This document shows, one piece after another, positions 9,681 through 22,145 of a DNA stretch of 64,000 nt. The translations under genes and the position numbers were made by a program. The stretch lies in NCBI GenBank assembly GCA_000711775.1, contig ARYC01017552.1:1-64000 (forward strand). The letters are read 5' to 3'. Origin of the DNA: Oxytricha trifallax (Eukaryota; Ciliophora; Spirotrichea; Sporadotrichida; Oxytrichidae). Position 1 is the first letter of the stretch; each line of letters begins with the position of its first letter. Under the pieces are notes generated by a model. That model saw nothing but the letters and a program-made list of their open reading frames with translations. It made no database searches and was not told the DNA's origin.

Positions 9681-12600
9681 ATGTCTGCAAATATAATGAG
9701 AGATTTTAAGTTGAGACAATCTTCACAAGAAAGACCCCATAACAAAGACTTAGTAGGCACTCAATGGCTTTAGAACACAACCTATTTCAGTCATAAATAA
9801 TCATTTTCTTATGTATTTTTATATATTCAATCATTTAGGTTAAATATAGTATAATAAATAAATATTATGATTAAGTTATTATAAAAATAGCCAACACCCA
9901 AGATTACAGTAAAAAACCAAGATAAAGGAGATAACACTGAATAATTTCATGAAAAAGCACTTTCCATCAAATATAACGGGGTTGAACAGTAACTTAAACG
10001 AGCTTTAAATGCGATAAAATGTGGAGACAAGCGCTAAAGCTTACAATATTGCTAAGTAGCAGATAGACCAATATTTTGTTTTTTATTAAAAATAATTTTT
10101 TTAAATCAATAATTTGCTAATTGATATCAATATTCAATTTCATTTTAAACTTCGATAATAAAATGGGAAACTAGAATGGAAGCATTGTAATTTAAGATTA
10201 ATCTAAGAGAGCATGCTATGATATAGAGGAGAAGGCAAATTTAAGGAATATAGCTAAACTAGAATAACAGATACTCTCCGTCCTCACTATAAAATATATC
10301 ATAAATTTTCTCATAATTCCTTAAGTAAATTTTTAAAGACTAGCATGAATTTGCGACCAAATTATCACAACTCACAAACCTCTCTTCCAATCATTAAACC
10401 CTCTGCTCAGTCATAAACAAGATCGCAAAGTATAATCACTAGTAGTAACTTAACATAATAATTAATAAATGATGCACTAATATTATAAATAAATTTAAAT
10501 AACTTCGTCCATAGACAATAGATTCTCAAATTTTACAGTCTTAATATTCCGCCACTAAATCAGCAAAGAGTAACAGTCTAGCAATTATTGAAGAATTACA
10601 TAAAGCTAAGGCACTTTAGAGATAAAAATTATAATCATAGATTGGAGCCACAGGGGTCTTTAACTAATCAATTATAATTAATTACTAACTATATATATAA
10701 CTAATTAGAGAATAAAAGATTGTTCAATTAATTTAATATTTTAATGATATTAATCGTTGAAGTTGGGAAACGGATAGAAATCTCTGGATAAAATAAATAA
10801 TTCATCTTAAATAGCTGGCTCAACTCAGCTGAGGCCCTTGTTGACCCTGACACATGAATCGCATAGATAGTCACTTCTTAGTATTTCATTTAATTATTTT
10901 ATTGTCTTAAATGATATAGTTAAACATCTCAATCATAAATAATTTAAAAAATAGTAACACCTAATCACAATTAACATCACCAATCTAAAACAACTACCTG
11001 GCTTTCTCTTAGAATATTGCAAATAGTAACTTACTTCCACTAAGAAATTAGCAACGAAAATCGTTGAGAAGCCAATAAAATTCTATTTTATCTTCATCTT
11101 CTAAAAATGTATAAAATACTAGTAATTTACTCCATCAGTAAACTCGTTATATTTTAGATGATTAAGAATGGGTTATTAATTTTTATTTAGTAGTCACCAA
11201 ACAATTATAATAGTAATATTGCAATTTAGAGGTAAACTAACTCAGCTGGCTCATTAGCCCCTCTGAGTGTTAAAAGTGGCAATGCAGGGAACATTCATTT
11301 TAACTCTACATATACAAAGAGTTAAAATGGAACTCTTATTAAGGAGGTGCTGCCATCTGAAATTGATTAGGATGAGTGTAGTTTGTTCATAATAATAATT
11401 GCGATTAAAGATATCAGTAGGAATAGGATTAAGAGAAGAAAATTAAAGAGTAAGAAGCAATAATGAAAAGAAAGTAAGATAATGTAAATTTATAGATTGA
11501 TGCTCAATTAAGAGAAAGATAAAAGACAATGGAGATGATACTATTAATTGCTATACTTTGAGGTAAATTGCTCAAGAGATTAAAGGATGAAGAAATAAAG
11601 AGATATTATATAATTAAACAGTAAAAGATAGTAAGAGAGGAAGTTGCAGATTTTTCAAGAAGAATATATCATTAAATTCTCTTTATTTTAGAGTATGTGA
11701 AACAAATGCTAAAACAAGCTCAAGAAAACAAGAAACAAGTTTTTTAATAAGAAATGAATACAGAATCAGAGTATTTAGAGAGGCTAAAGTTAGAATTATA
11801 AATTGAAAAATAAGAGCAATAAAACAAGAGGCAAAAGGAGATGCAAGAAGCTCAAAGAATTATCAAGGAAAATTAGCTATAACTAATTTTAATTATATTC
11901 ATAACTGACTAATAAATTTCAACATTTCTTCAAAAAAATAATAGAGAAAGATGAGGATAATAAGATGCTTGAGTAAATCAGGCAACTTGCATTGGATGAA
12001 GAAAGAAAAAAATAAGAACTCTAAAAACATAATTTTTTTTAATTTTTCAATTATTTTAAAACCTTCTCAAAATATTTAGTTAATAGAATGGCTAATACTG
12101 TTGTGAAAAAGCAAGAAGAGCCTTCATAAGTTTATATATTTTATCTATAGATTAACTTTAAATATAAGGCATTTAAGATGAGAAGGAAGAAAGGGAAAGA
12201 AATGAAGAGGAAAGAAGAAAAGAGGCTATAAGGATGAAAAATGAGCAGTTAAAGATTAATAAACCAAAATATTAAATGCTTCCATACTTTGATTTAATTA
12301 TAAATTGGCAGATTGACTAAAATAAAATTAATTCACTTCTGAATATAAAAATTTTGAAAAGAATAGAAATCTCCAAAAAATCAAGAAAAATGTTAAGTCA
12401 TTAGAATATAAGAAATCTCAAAGTAAGATTAAAAAATGATAGAATTTGAATTTTTCTTTTGAAAATATAACTGATATTTTAATTTTAAACATTCAGTTAG
12501 AAATTTATATTTTAGTTCTTATTAAATCACTTATTTCATATAATATTTACTTTTATATATTTTTTATATATTAAATTGTTGTAAACATAAAAATGTATAA

Positions 12601-14900
12601 ATTTTATTGTTTTATTGCTCTCTAGCAGCAATTGCAATAATTTTACAACCATTATATAGTTAGAATGAGGATAATATGCGATAATGGATCAGAATGGGTG
12701 ATCAAGAGACTAAAAATTTATGGTCTAGGTAATACAATTATAAAACTAATCTTCCCAAAATTTTCACACTCAAACAACAGAATTTAAGCAGTAAAATTTA
12801 ATTAAATCTATCCATTATTTATTTTCAAGAATAAATCATTAAACTAGATTTTAAATGAAATGAGAAATAGCCCTAAATATTATTGTAAGTAATAGAAATT
12901 ACATTTTTTATATTCAGTTAATAACTAACAACTTTAAAATCAATTCAATTTTTAAGAAACTTAAAACATTTATTTATTTTCTAAAAATTTGAAATTTTAA
13001 TTTATTGTAAATGAATTAAATACAAATGGATTTATCAACAAATAAAAAATAAAGTTAACCTATATATATATAAGAATTGAATAAAATAGATATTTCCCTA
13101 ATTTTGTAGGAATACAATCGACATGAGAAAATGAATTTAAATTAAATTAATTAAATATTAAAATCTTGGCAGTTATCAAATCAAGAGCACCTTAAAATTC
13201 AAATCTGAGTGGATTTTACGGTAGATCCCGCTTTCTAAGTGGACTTTGCTATTGGTAATATTCCTGAATCGTCCCAGGAAGCGAGATATTTTGATTTTGA
13301 GCTAACTCCTAAAAGCAGTAAAAGGCGTTTTTCTCACTTGGTCGATGAGATAAATTAATTTTAGCAATAGCAACCACCGTCTCATTTTTAATTCGCTATC
13401 CAATGACTATAATGAAGCTAGGGTTTGAAGACATTCCAAAAACATAACTGAAAATAATTAATAATTAATTAATTTAATTTAATTTTCCCAAACCGAATAT
13501 ATTCCAACAATTATTTTTATAAATGAATTTGATTTTCATATAGAGACTAGAAAATGTTGACTTCAAAAAGAGAAAATATAATTCATAATTGAATTTAAAT
13601 TTAGTAAAGAATATTCAATTGTATGGGGAAGTTTATCCGAGTCTAAAAATAAATTGCATTATTTATAAGTAGATGAAAAACAGAGACAGATTAAATTGAA
13701 ACAAAATCAAACAAATTTATTTGCAATCAAAATTTAGAAGAACTAACCAACAGTAATTATTACAATTAATATATTATAAAAATTAATTAACATTTTTAGG
13801 ATGAGTGGGCTGAAATCGCAAGATATCAATTTTACACTAAATAATAAACTCAAAGTAAGAGGTTAAATCAGTATTGGATGCTCATACTTATAATGATTAG
13901 AGATGATGACTCACGAATAAAAGTCTTTTGAGGTCCCTTATAACCATATTTATAATTTTCCATTAAAACGAAGAAATTGCTGAGAAGAAAAGATAGCAAG
14001 GATTATTATTGATTATTAATTTAACAATTCCTTAAAGAAAAACACAAAAGAGAACAACTGCTAAAATGTGAATTTATCTATGTCTCAAAAGAAAATTAAC
14101 TTATTAAGACTTAATAAGACAAGCAAAGAATAATAGAGAAATATATAATTATGTTCGTTTAAAATGTCATTTAAGACAAGAATAGTGGGAAGCTAGAGAA
14201 AAGAAAATGGAGAAAGATGTTAATAGAATATTCGTTATTTATTATAAAAAAAAAGAAGAGCAGGAAAAGATAATTGAATTAAAGGTCAAGAAGTACGAAG
14301 ATGAGAATATTTATATTTTCACTTTGCAAGCAGTGTTTCTTCTTAATTGCAATAGAAAATCTTAATGAAATAAGAAGAGTAGAGATAGAATTATACCACA
14401 ATTTATTAGAGACTAAAAAGATCGACTCAGTTGAAAGATAAATAATTTGCGTATAAGCTGTCAAAATTTATTGTTTAGAAATCAGATATATCTCAAGGAC
14501 TAAATAATAGGCCTCAAAATAAAAACTGATAGATATCTGATATTTTAATCAGCAGTAAGTAAAAGACCTCAAAGGGGAGCAATGAATGAAGAAGAAATAA
14601 GGCTGAATAGGACTCTCCTACTCGAAATTAGCCAGAAAAGGAAATTATAGAGAATAATAAACACTTAATAAAATTAATCTGCAGTGACTGGGGGGTGGAG
14701 AAGATTATATTGTTAACAAAAAAGTGATTCTTTGGTTAGTCCAAATATTTATCAGTATAAATTTTATTTCAATTAAATATTCCCAGAATTTGAGATTAGC
14801 AATTAGCTAACGATAAAATTATTGCATATTTTATTTTTGACTTTTCTTTTCTATTAAAGATTATCTTAGTTTGTGGAAATTAAATACTCTGTAAATCCTT
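9681..14900 (+). CDS. Long coiled-coil protein, heavily interrupted
   Basis: Starts MSANIMRDFKLRQSSQE at 9681. Coding blocks alternate with AT-rich inserts. About 9930-10070 has FHEKALSIKYNGVEQQLKRA; 10160-10290, SKRACYDIEEKANLR. 10330-10450 is Ser-rich; 10540-10680 has SATKSAKSNSLAIIEELHKA; 11230-11380, NSAGSLAPLSVKSG. From 11390 comes a long Glu/Lys/Arg/Gln helix (11400-12270, 14030-14300) ending with a block of MNEEEIRLNRTLLLEISQ type at 14580-14760. The helical part resembles trichohyalin/plectin-homology ciliary proteins, but I cannot name a member. A 407-bp interspersed repeat sits inside at 13104-13510. The exact 3' end and whether the N-terminal blocks belong to the same gene are uncertain. 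Confidence 0.55.
13104..13510. mobile_element. Interspersed repeat R1, copy 1 (MITE-like)
   Basis: Begins TTGTAGGAATACAATCGA and ends with the imperfect inverse (TCCCAAACCGAATATATTCC then AACAA), giving terminal inverted repeats of about 27 bases. Shares its body with 56423-56815 (for example TGGACTTTGCTATTGG and ATTTTGATTTTGAGCT). 407 bp, no coding capacity. It lies within the coiled-coil gene, where it must be removed or lie in an IES. Confidence 0.75.
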
Positions 14901-15234
14901 AAATGTAAATTGTTTTATCTGATGTGATGAGCAATAATTATAATGATAAATTAAATTATAATAGTTTAAATATTGCAAATAGTTTATAATATTATTATAC
15001 TAATAACATTAAAGGCAGTGGATCTTAAATATACACTAATTTTTCATAGCAATGAGAAAGTATTCTTGTTATTTAGTTACTAAATTTCTTCTTAATTTTC
15101 CAATTTTGAATAGTTAATCTTTCATTTATTTAGACAACATTGAAAATAAATATTGAAGTAAAATTTTAGAAGAAATTATTAATCAATAATGCATTTGTGA
15201 ATTTTCCCCTTTCTTTATCCTAAAAATTTAATCA

Positions 15235-15486
15235 TCAACTTTCTTTTTCTTATGATGAATTTTATGGTTTAATTAGTCCAATATCTTCTCTTAAAGATTT
15301 CTACTTATTTTTGTAGATATAGCTGCAACTTTTGCAGTACCATCCTGATTTTTCCTAACATTTATTGCATCTTATACTATCTCCACAGGTATACAGTATA
15401 AAAATAAACATAGAATTATCAAAAAATTAATCATACTGTGCAAATTTCATTTCCCTGCAGCATTCTGAGCAATAATAAAACCCCAT
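15235..15486 (-). CDS. Small double zinc-ribbon protein
   Basis: ATG 15486 (MGFYYCSECCREMKFAQ) to TGA 15235. After removal of a 42-bp IES the frame gives about 69 residues. A CxxC pair (YYCSECC) is followed by CGDSIRCNKCQEKSGWYCKS, so four CxxC-type pairs can bind one or two zinc ions. The pattern recalls the small Zn-ribbon subunits of RNA polymerases (RPC10/Rpb12 size class), but the spacing does not settle it. The frame stays open upstream of the ATG to about 15600, where a large palindrome begins. Confidence 0.6.
15395..15436. other. 42-bp IES, pointer ATAC
   Basis: ATAC at 15391-15394 and 15433-15436. Excision joins ...AAA TTT GCA CAG TAT ACC TGT GGA... on the minus strand, restoring the second zinc-ribbon cysteine in frame. 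Confidence 0.7.
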
Positions 15487-15629
15487 ATTTATATGCTTTA
15501 GTGATTTGCTTTGTTGAGTATAGTTGAGTTCTATAGGAGTTTGTTTGTATAAAACGCAGGTTTATATGAGATTAATATGTAATTAAAGTTTACTATTTAC
15601 TTTATGAAGTAACAGCATCCTTAGGGATT

Positions 15630-16180
15630 CTTAAAATCTAAATACTTTAAAGTATAAAGGTGTAAATAAATCAGATATTTTGGTCTATTTCAACAATGAA
15701 ATCATCAAAAAGCTTCAAGGGTGTCTTCGCTGCTAACTTCAGTATCATCTTCAGACTGATCGTAAATTTTATAATAATAAGTAAAGCCGAATTATGTAGA
15801 TCTATTAAAAATTGTTTCTCTTAATTATGATTAAATATTTCCAAGATAATGGCTTCAGTTTTATGAACAAAATTTCTCTTATTAAGTCCTAATTAAATAG
15901 ATCATGATATTTACTTTTATCGTGTGGAAATGTTTTAAAAATGTCATAAAACTGAAGCCATTATCTTGGAAATATTTAAGCATAATTAAGAGAAACAATT
16001 TTTAATAGATCTATATAATTCGGCTTTACTTATTATTATGAAATTTACGATCAGTCTGAAGATGATACTGAAGTTAGCAGCGAAGACACCCTTGAAGCTT
16101 TTTGATGATTTCATTGTTGAAATAGACCAAAATATCTGATTTATTTACACCTTTATACTTTAAAGTATTTAGATTTTAAG
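15630..16180. mobile_element. Large palindromic (foldback) element P1
   Basis: A left arm 15630-15866 is the near-perfect reverse complement of 15944-16180, with a 77-base centre. Arms of about 237 bp differ by only a few bases. Ends are CTTAAAATC...GATTTTAAG. I find no convincing target duplication, unlike the other two palindromes. It abuts the open 5' side of the zinc-ribbon gene. No coding capacity. Confidence 0.85.
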
Positions 16181-17146
16181 TTGCCCCCAGAGCAATTATT
16201 ATGATTTAAAACACTTATTTAATATTTTAATTAAAACAGAAGGGAATATAGAAAAATTATTTAGATTAAGTAGCTTAGTTAAATATAAATTGTGGAAAAC
16301 ATAAAATCAAATGCGTTCAGCATAATGTATTTTCGATGATAAAATGGGCTAAAACCCATTTTTAATTATAAAAACACTAATAAATTTATATTAATTAACT
16401 AATCTTTATTTATTTTTCTATCTGTCTCAGAAATATTTCTCTTAGGGTTATTATTAAAAATATATTACATTAAACAATTAAATTCATTTATCATTATGCG
16501 TCTTTTTTATCAAATTTTAGTATTCTATAATTAAACTATTTAATTAAATTTGTTGACTATTTTCTCAGTTTAATTACTAGGTAGATTTCAATATCATTTT
16601 TAATTAATTTTACCTTGCAGATAAACGTTAGATTGCCTGATTATTTAAAAGTTTATTAGTTTAATTTTTTTCACTCAAATAATTAATAAAAATTTAATCC
16701 TCAAAAATCATTTAATTTCAAACTAAGTGTTAAACTGTTTAAAAATAATTCAAAAATATTCTTAATAAAAATTTGAATTTTAAGCATACATATCTATTAT
16801 ATATTTGACACTTTGAGCTTGCCTTTTTGTATCTTATTCATAATTCTTTACAACACTTGTTCCTTCTATCAATATAAGCAATACTTAATGGAAAAGTGCA
16901 ATATCAAGAAACTTTTGATGAAACATTACAAGTCGATAGTCAAGTAATACTTAAGACAATTATTTTGGGATCTTAGAGTCGCAGAGTTTTTAAATTTATT
17001 GATAAGAGAATAATTATTTTCTTTCAAAATAGAATCAGTTTTGAAAAACCAAACTGCTAGATTACAATGATACATAGCAGTTGAGTTACTTTGATGAGAG
17101 CTTTGCAATTTCTGAATAATTTATCACTGCGTTAAATTAGTGTAAT
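16181..17146. other. AT-rich region, no gene seen
   Basis: A long stretch with no supported coding block on either strand. Short open frames are compositional. Confidence 0.5.
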
Positions 17147-17551
17147 TTTTGATAAGGTATAATTGAATGAAGAAATTAATTTGAGATTAACCATTAACTA
17201 CTAAATGAAAATAGTACCAGTTAAATTTGGCCAAATTTAATAATCTTATGTTCATTAGATACATAACATAAACCTAGCTGGATTTACTTTAGATGGTACT
17301 ATGTATCCCACCTATAGACTTAACTATTTTTGGAAGGCCTATTTAGATAATTGAGGAAACCATTAAATTAAAGTGAAATTAAATCTTTTCAGGTGCGATA
17401 AAAATACTACTGCCAAAAGTTTAGTCCAGTTAATCATAAATTTACTATTGGATCAGCCAAAGATTGTCCAATTTGACCACTTTAACTTTCTCTATTTATT
17501 TATTTATATTCATTATTATTTAACTCATCCAATTAAATTATACTTTAGCAA
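17147..17551. mobile_element. Interspersed repeat R1, divergent copy 2
   Basis: Ends with CCAATTAAATTATACTTTAG then CAA, the inverse-repeat terminus shared with the copy at 28164-28548. Inside it keeps AGCTGGATTTACTTTAGATGG and a GCGATAAAA segment at matching places. Diverged and without coding capacity. Confidence 0.55.
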
Positions 17552-18165
17552 TAATTCTTGTACTATATCTAAACCTAAGCAGTAATCTAAATGTTTCATA
17601 TCAAATAATTCCCTAAAATCACTTGATTTTATTTGTCATTTTTTTCTAATTTGCCATATCTTATTTTTAAAGTTCCAATAATACTCATACTGTACCCTAA
17701 AAATTATTACACTAAAACAAAAAGATTTAAAGAATTTGCTTTTTGAATATAAGATTAAACCCGCTTACGTTTTGCAATACTTTTGCTTCTTTTAGTAAGG
17801 AGTCTTTTCCTACTTTTAATTCATCCTTTTTGCTGTTTCTTTAATTATTACCAGATTTCAAAATTAAATAAATTACTATTAATTAATTATTTAATCACAT
17901 TATTATGTTGTAATTTTTCAATTAAATTTAAATAATGATATATATATTTGATATTGATTTAAATATTTTAATTTTGAAAAGTAAATAATATTTAGCAGTA
18001 ATGAAATGTCAGATTATATTCTTTCTTATTTTAACACATTTGGATATTGTTAATCATTTTATCTCTAGTCTTCAGGTAATATGTTTTAATAATTGTTTTG
18101 TTAAAGTATAAGAGTTTGCAATTAAATTAACATATCATAAATATAAATAATTTTAACAACCAATT
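17552..18165. other. AT-rich region, no gene seen
   Basis: No coding block supported. It ends at the telomere-like terminus of the TBE-like fragment. Confidence 0.5.
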
Positions 18166-19452
18166 AATGGTGACATTCAAAACCCCAAAACCCCTTAATA
18201 AGGTTTATAAGTGCTTTGATTTTTTGGGAATTTGTTAGCATATCGCACTCTATTATTATTGCTGCTAAAGCCCACAAATCCCACTGTAAGTCTCCATCTC
18301 TCCAGTCTTCTCTTTTTGGATAATAGCCTGGAGTTTCCATTACACTTCCAAGCCTTGATACTTCCACTCTTAAGGCTCTGTTGAAATCAATAATTGTTAC
18401 TGTTACTGGTGAAAAGTTCAACATTATATTCTCAGGCTTGAGATCTCTGTGAACAAAGCCTAACTTATGAAGCTCTTTGATACCTTGTATAGCTTAGGTT
18501 GATATTAATGCAAGCTATCTATGATTTCTTTGATCAGTTATGAAATCTCTGAGTGGAATTTCAAAGAGTGGTAGTCTTAAAGCTATATGATCTTTGGCTA
18601 GGAGAACAGCATCTAGCTTTTTTAAGTATTTGCACTCTTTAAACTTAGCCTGAGTTAGTACTTAATAAACTCCATTTAATATTTATCATCACTAAGGAGA
18701 TAGTTGAAAGGATATACCTTGTAATCATACTGATGATCCTTAATAACTTTCTTGTCATAGGAGTCCTCTAGAATTAGGTAGCTTTAGAGAGAAGTATCTA
18801 AATCAATCTATGCTAGTACTGGAATTTTCTTGTATTATATTTTAATCATGATTTTAGTGACCTCTGATGCTAAGAGGTTGCGTGCAATCCTCACATACTC
18901 TGATTCGCTTGCTTGTTAAAGCTCAGCAGCTTAAAGAGGCTCCCTTGCTTTTCTTTTATTGAGCAACTTCAGTTGAATGTCTTAATCTTCAACTTCTATC
19001 TCTTACTTGTGGGATTTTAAAAGATGCTTCTTCAAGTCTCTTGTATGAGAGTATTGCTTATGGCACTCAAAGCAGTCATACTTTCCATCAACTTTGTCAT
19101 GCTTTAAGTATTCAGTAGGCTTAGCTTCCTTATGGACCTTCATATGCCTGTACCAGCTAGATTTATGAGTGAAGTCCCTTTCACACTTCTCACAAAAATA
19201 TACTTCAACTTCCTCTGCTAACATTGAAATTTCATTAATACTTTTCTCCTCCTCTCTGTCTCCCACACACTTGTTTGCCATTTATTTTCTATTATTGATT
19301 TCTATTTTAATAACAGATACCTCAAGTGATAGCTCTGGTAGTTCTTTATGAGAGTTCATCTCACAGCTATCACACTTTTTATTGACGCCAAAGGTAAGTC
19401 TCATTTAGTTTGATGGAAGTGCTGTTGTTTTTCTTAAAATGTTAGCGCTCAT
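18164..19452 (-). pseudogene. Zinc-finger and protein-kinase ORF (TBE 57-kDa type)
   Basis: ATG at 19452 (MSANILRKTT...). A CxxC (CDSC) is followed by two C2H2 fingers in 19003-19281: YFCEKCERDF...HMKVH and YDCFECHKQY...HLLKSH. A helical linker leads to a kinase-like domain with FVHRDLKPENIM and IIDFNRA (DFN in place of DFG), then PGYYPKREDW and DLWALAAIII, in 18180-18620. One frame slip near 18665 separates the two halves. The frame reads straight into the element terminus (GFWGFE is encoded by the telomere-like repeat) with no TGA before it, so the normal C-terminus is lost or altered. Fits the TBE ORF described as zinc finger plus kinase. Confidence 0.7.
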
Positions 19453-19700
19453 ATTTAAATTTGAATTTAAAATTATAAAAATGCCTCTATAACTGAGAGC
19501 TTATATGAGAGCTTTGCAAGCCTACAAGTCTATAGGGAAGTTCTTAGAGTATTAGAGAAGAAATATGAGTGTTAAGTGACGATCCAGCTCTACATATGGG
19601 TGAGGCAATTAGTGTGTAAAAATTACTCTTCGCCCTCTTTGCATTCAATGCAAACAAGAAACAGCTCCGTTGTTGATTTGCAAGGTTTTTCTACTTTTTA
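18179..19700. mobile_element. TBE-like transposon fragment
   Basis: Begins with CAAAACCCCAAAACCCC (18179-18195), two telomere-type units preceded by ATT, as at TBE element ends. It contains a zinc-finger/kinase ORF reading outward to this terminus and, divergently, the start of a small ORF at about 19480. TBE elements of Oxytricha are known to carry a 57-kDa zinc-finger/kinase ORF, a 22-kDa ORF and a 42-kDa transposase. No transposase or second terminus is visible, so this is a truncated copy. Confidence 0.7.
19477..19690 (+). pseudogene. Start of small ORF in TBE-like fragment
   Basis: Divergent from the zinc-finger/kinase ORF: MPLQLRAYMRALQAYKSIGK from ATG near 19477. TGA follows about 30 codons later, but a one-base shift keeps an open frame with VLSDDPALHMGEAIS. 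It is placed where a TBE element would carry its 22-kDa ORF. Too short to prove. Confidence 0.35.
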
Positions 19701-21750
19701 AATTTCTATTAATTTATCTATTATTGTTCATAATCAATTCATTATTAATTTTTGGAGGTATTAAAGATGTAATAAATATTTTAATTTATTAAACTATATA
19801 AATAATAATAAACTCTTAAAGCACTAACTAAATGAAATGCAACGACTTTCTTTGGTTACCTACAAGGTTTATATAAAATAATCGAAGAATAATTTAAAAT
19901 ATGTATGAAATTCTAACTAACTGACTTGAATTGCTTTATCTAATATATAAATCTATTTGAAATCAATTCTTATACGATAATACTGCCTGCAACTAATTAT
20001 GAAATTTATATAATTAAGAAAATTAAAATCTTATAGTAAGCAAGATTTTCATTATAATCAATGCATAAAAAAGTGTTTATATTTTAAGTATTTAAATATA
20101 AACACCTATGAATTTTTAAATTTAATTTTCATTTTAATGGAGAGATCATCTAAAAATAAAAATAATTATTTAATTTACTTTGATTTCTGGGCAAGTTTCA
20201 AGTGTATAATTACTGGAACAGAAAATTATATTTTATCGCCAAAATATAATTATTTGGCAAATAAATATTGACTTGCTAAATTAAACTTGATTAACTATAT
20301 TTATTTATGCGCTATAGAATTTAATTCATTTAGATTTAATGATAAATTTCATGATAGAGAGGCCTTTAAACGTCTATTTTAGTAAATATCTTATTATATC
20401 TTAATTTTAATTGATGTTTATTCTTTTTTGTTGGTATTAATTTAATATAAAAAACAATGAACTTAGAAAAAATTATATTCTGGAATGAATTTATAATAAT
20501 TTCATTTGTAAATCAAGCTTATTTTTAATTTCTTTATATGATAAAATTTAAATCCTATATTATTCCATATTTTAGCCTACCCTGAGATTAATTAAAAATA
20601 TTACAATTTCATTAAATCAAAGTTATTTTATTGATATGTAGAAATTTATAAATTTATAAATTTCTTTTCCATTAATAGTAGAATTAGTTTTAAATTATGT
20701 TCTATGGTATTTAATTTTAAAATAGGCTTGTCTACTAATTGTGTTAAGTAATTTATGCTTTATTTTCTTCCTATTAGTTACGATTAACATAATCAACTTC
20801 TTTAAATTCATCATGAAGTATATCTATTAGACCCTATCAAATCTCTTAAATAACTTCAATTAAAAAATCAAGCTTAATTCTAAAGAATTTTGTGTATCCT
20901 TATATGTTCGAGCTCATTATTTCATTGAATTTTAGAAATAATTTAAATTAACAATCATAAATAATTGTATTGATTTTAAATAATTTCTAAAGCCTTTTTT
21001 CCAGCATTAATTCAAAATAATTATATTAATTTGATTTTTAAACTTTAACACACAAATATTTTCTATTATTGGATTCTTCAATTTCTAAAAGTCTAAAGTA
21101 AAAATAATTTTATTTAATATATAATATCAAAGATTGATGAGTCAAATAATTAATAAAAAGATAATTTAAATTGTTGAAGCATACTATTGCTACAAGTGAA
21201 AATATATTTTATTTTATACTTATATTTTTCAGTCAAAAAGGAATTGAGTATCATGAGTAAAAAAGAATGGGAGCATTTTCTATTGATTATATTAATTTTT
21301 AATATTTTATGGAAATCTTCACACTTGTTTCCATTAAAAAATGAAATTACATTAATATTAATGATTTAATTTTAGCTAGACATTTTTCAATATTTTGCTT
21401 TATTTTCTAAGTTTTTAGTATATCCAATTTTAAAATAATCCTTAACATACTTATCATCTTCTTTTTCAATATAAACAAATCCTTGTTTTATTTCCTTAAG
21501 TGGCAATTTTTTAAAAAATAGAGTCCAAAATTATGTTTGTTCTTCTGGTTTATTTTTATCTGTCATATACTCTGATGAATTTTTAAATGATGGGTACTTT
21601 TTTATATTTCAAATCATTTAATTTCTTGCTCATCTGATTAACAGAGCATTATTTTGATGAGATTTCATTTGAAGTATTTTCGTAAGAAATTATCATGATA
21701 TTTAGTCTTTCATATATTTAAAAATAACTTAATATATCAATAAGTTTTTA
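19701..21750. other. AT-rich region, no gene seen
   Basis: About 2 kb of very AT-rich DNA with no supported coding block, tRNA or tandem repeat. Germline-limited spacer is the simplest reading. Confidence 0.5.
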
Positions 21751-21751
21751 A

Positions 21752-22145
21752 TTACTGTACTAGTACTATCAATTTCGGAAAATAAATTTAAATTAAATTA
21801 ATAAAATGTAAAAAATCAGCCAGTTATCAATACCAATGTTAATCAAAATTCAAACTTAACTAGATTCTACAGAAGATACATAATTTTAGCTGGACTTTGC
21901 TATTGTTAGTAATCCTGAATCATCTCATGAATAGAAATATTTTCATATTTTGATAACTCCTAAAAAAATGAGAGGGGTTTCTTGCAAAGCGATGAGATTA
22001 ATTAATTTTAGCAATAACAACTACAGTCTAATTTTTAACGCGTTATCCTAAGAGTATAATGAAGGCAAGATTTTGAGACAGTTTAGAATAACATAATTAA
22101 AGGTAATTAATATAATTTCCAAAAATCGAGTGAACCCTTCAATAT
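21752..22145. mobile_element. Interspersed repeat R1, copy 3
   Basis: Body matches 13104-13510 and 56423-56815 (for example TTTAGCTGGACTTTGCTATT and the TAGCAATAACAAC segment). The right terminus (TTTCCAAAAATCGAG then TGAACCCTTCAATA) is the inverse of the left-terminus consensus. It touches the stop codon of the large minus-strand gene. Confidence 0.65.

Noticed and set aside
16926-17108. 60-codon minus-strand ORF
   Set aside because: No coding character when extended under the ciliate code and no neighbouring blocks to support it.
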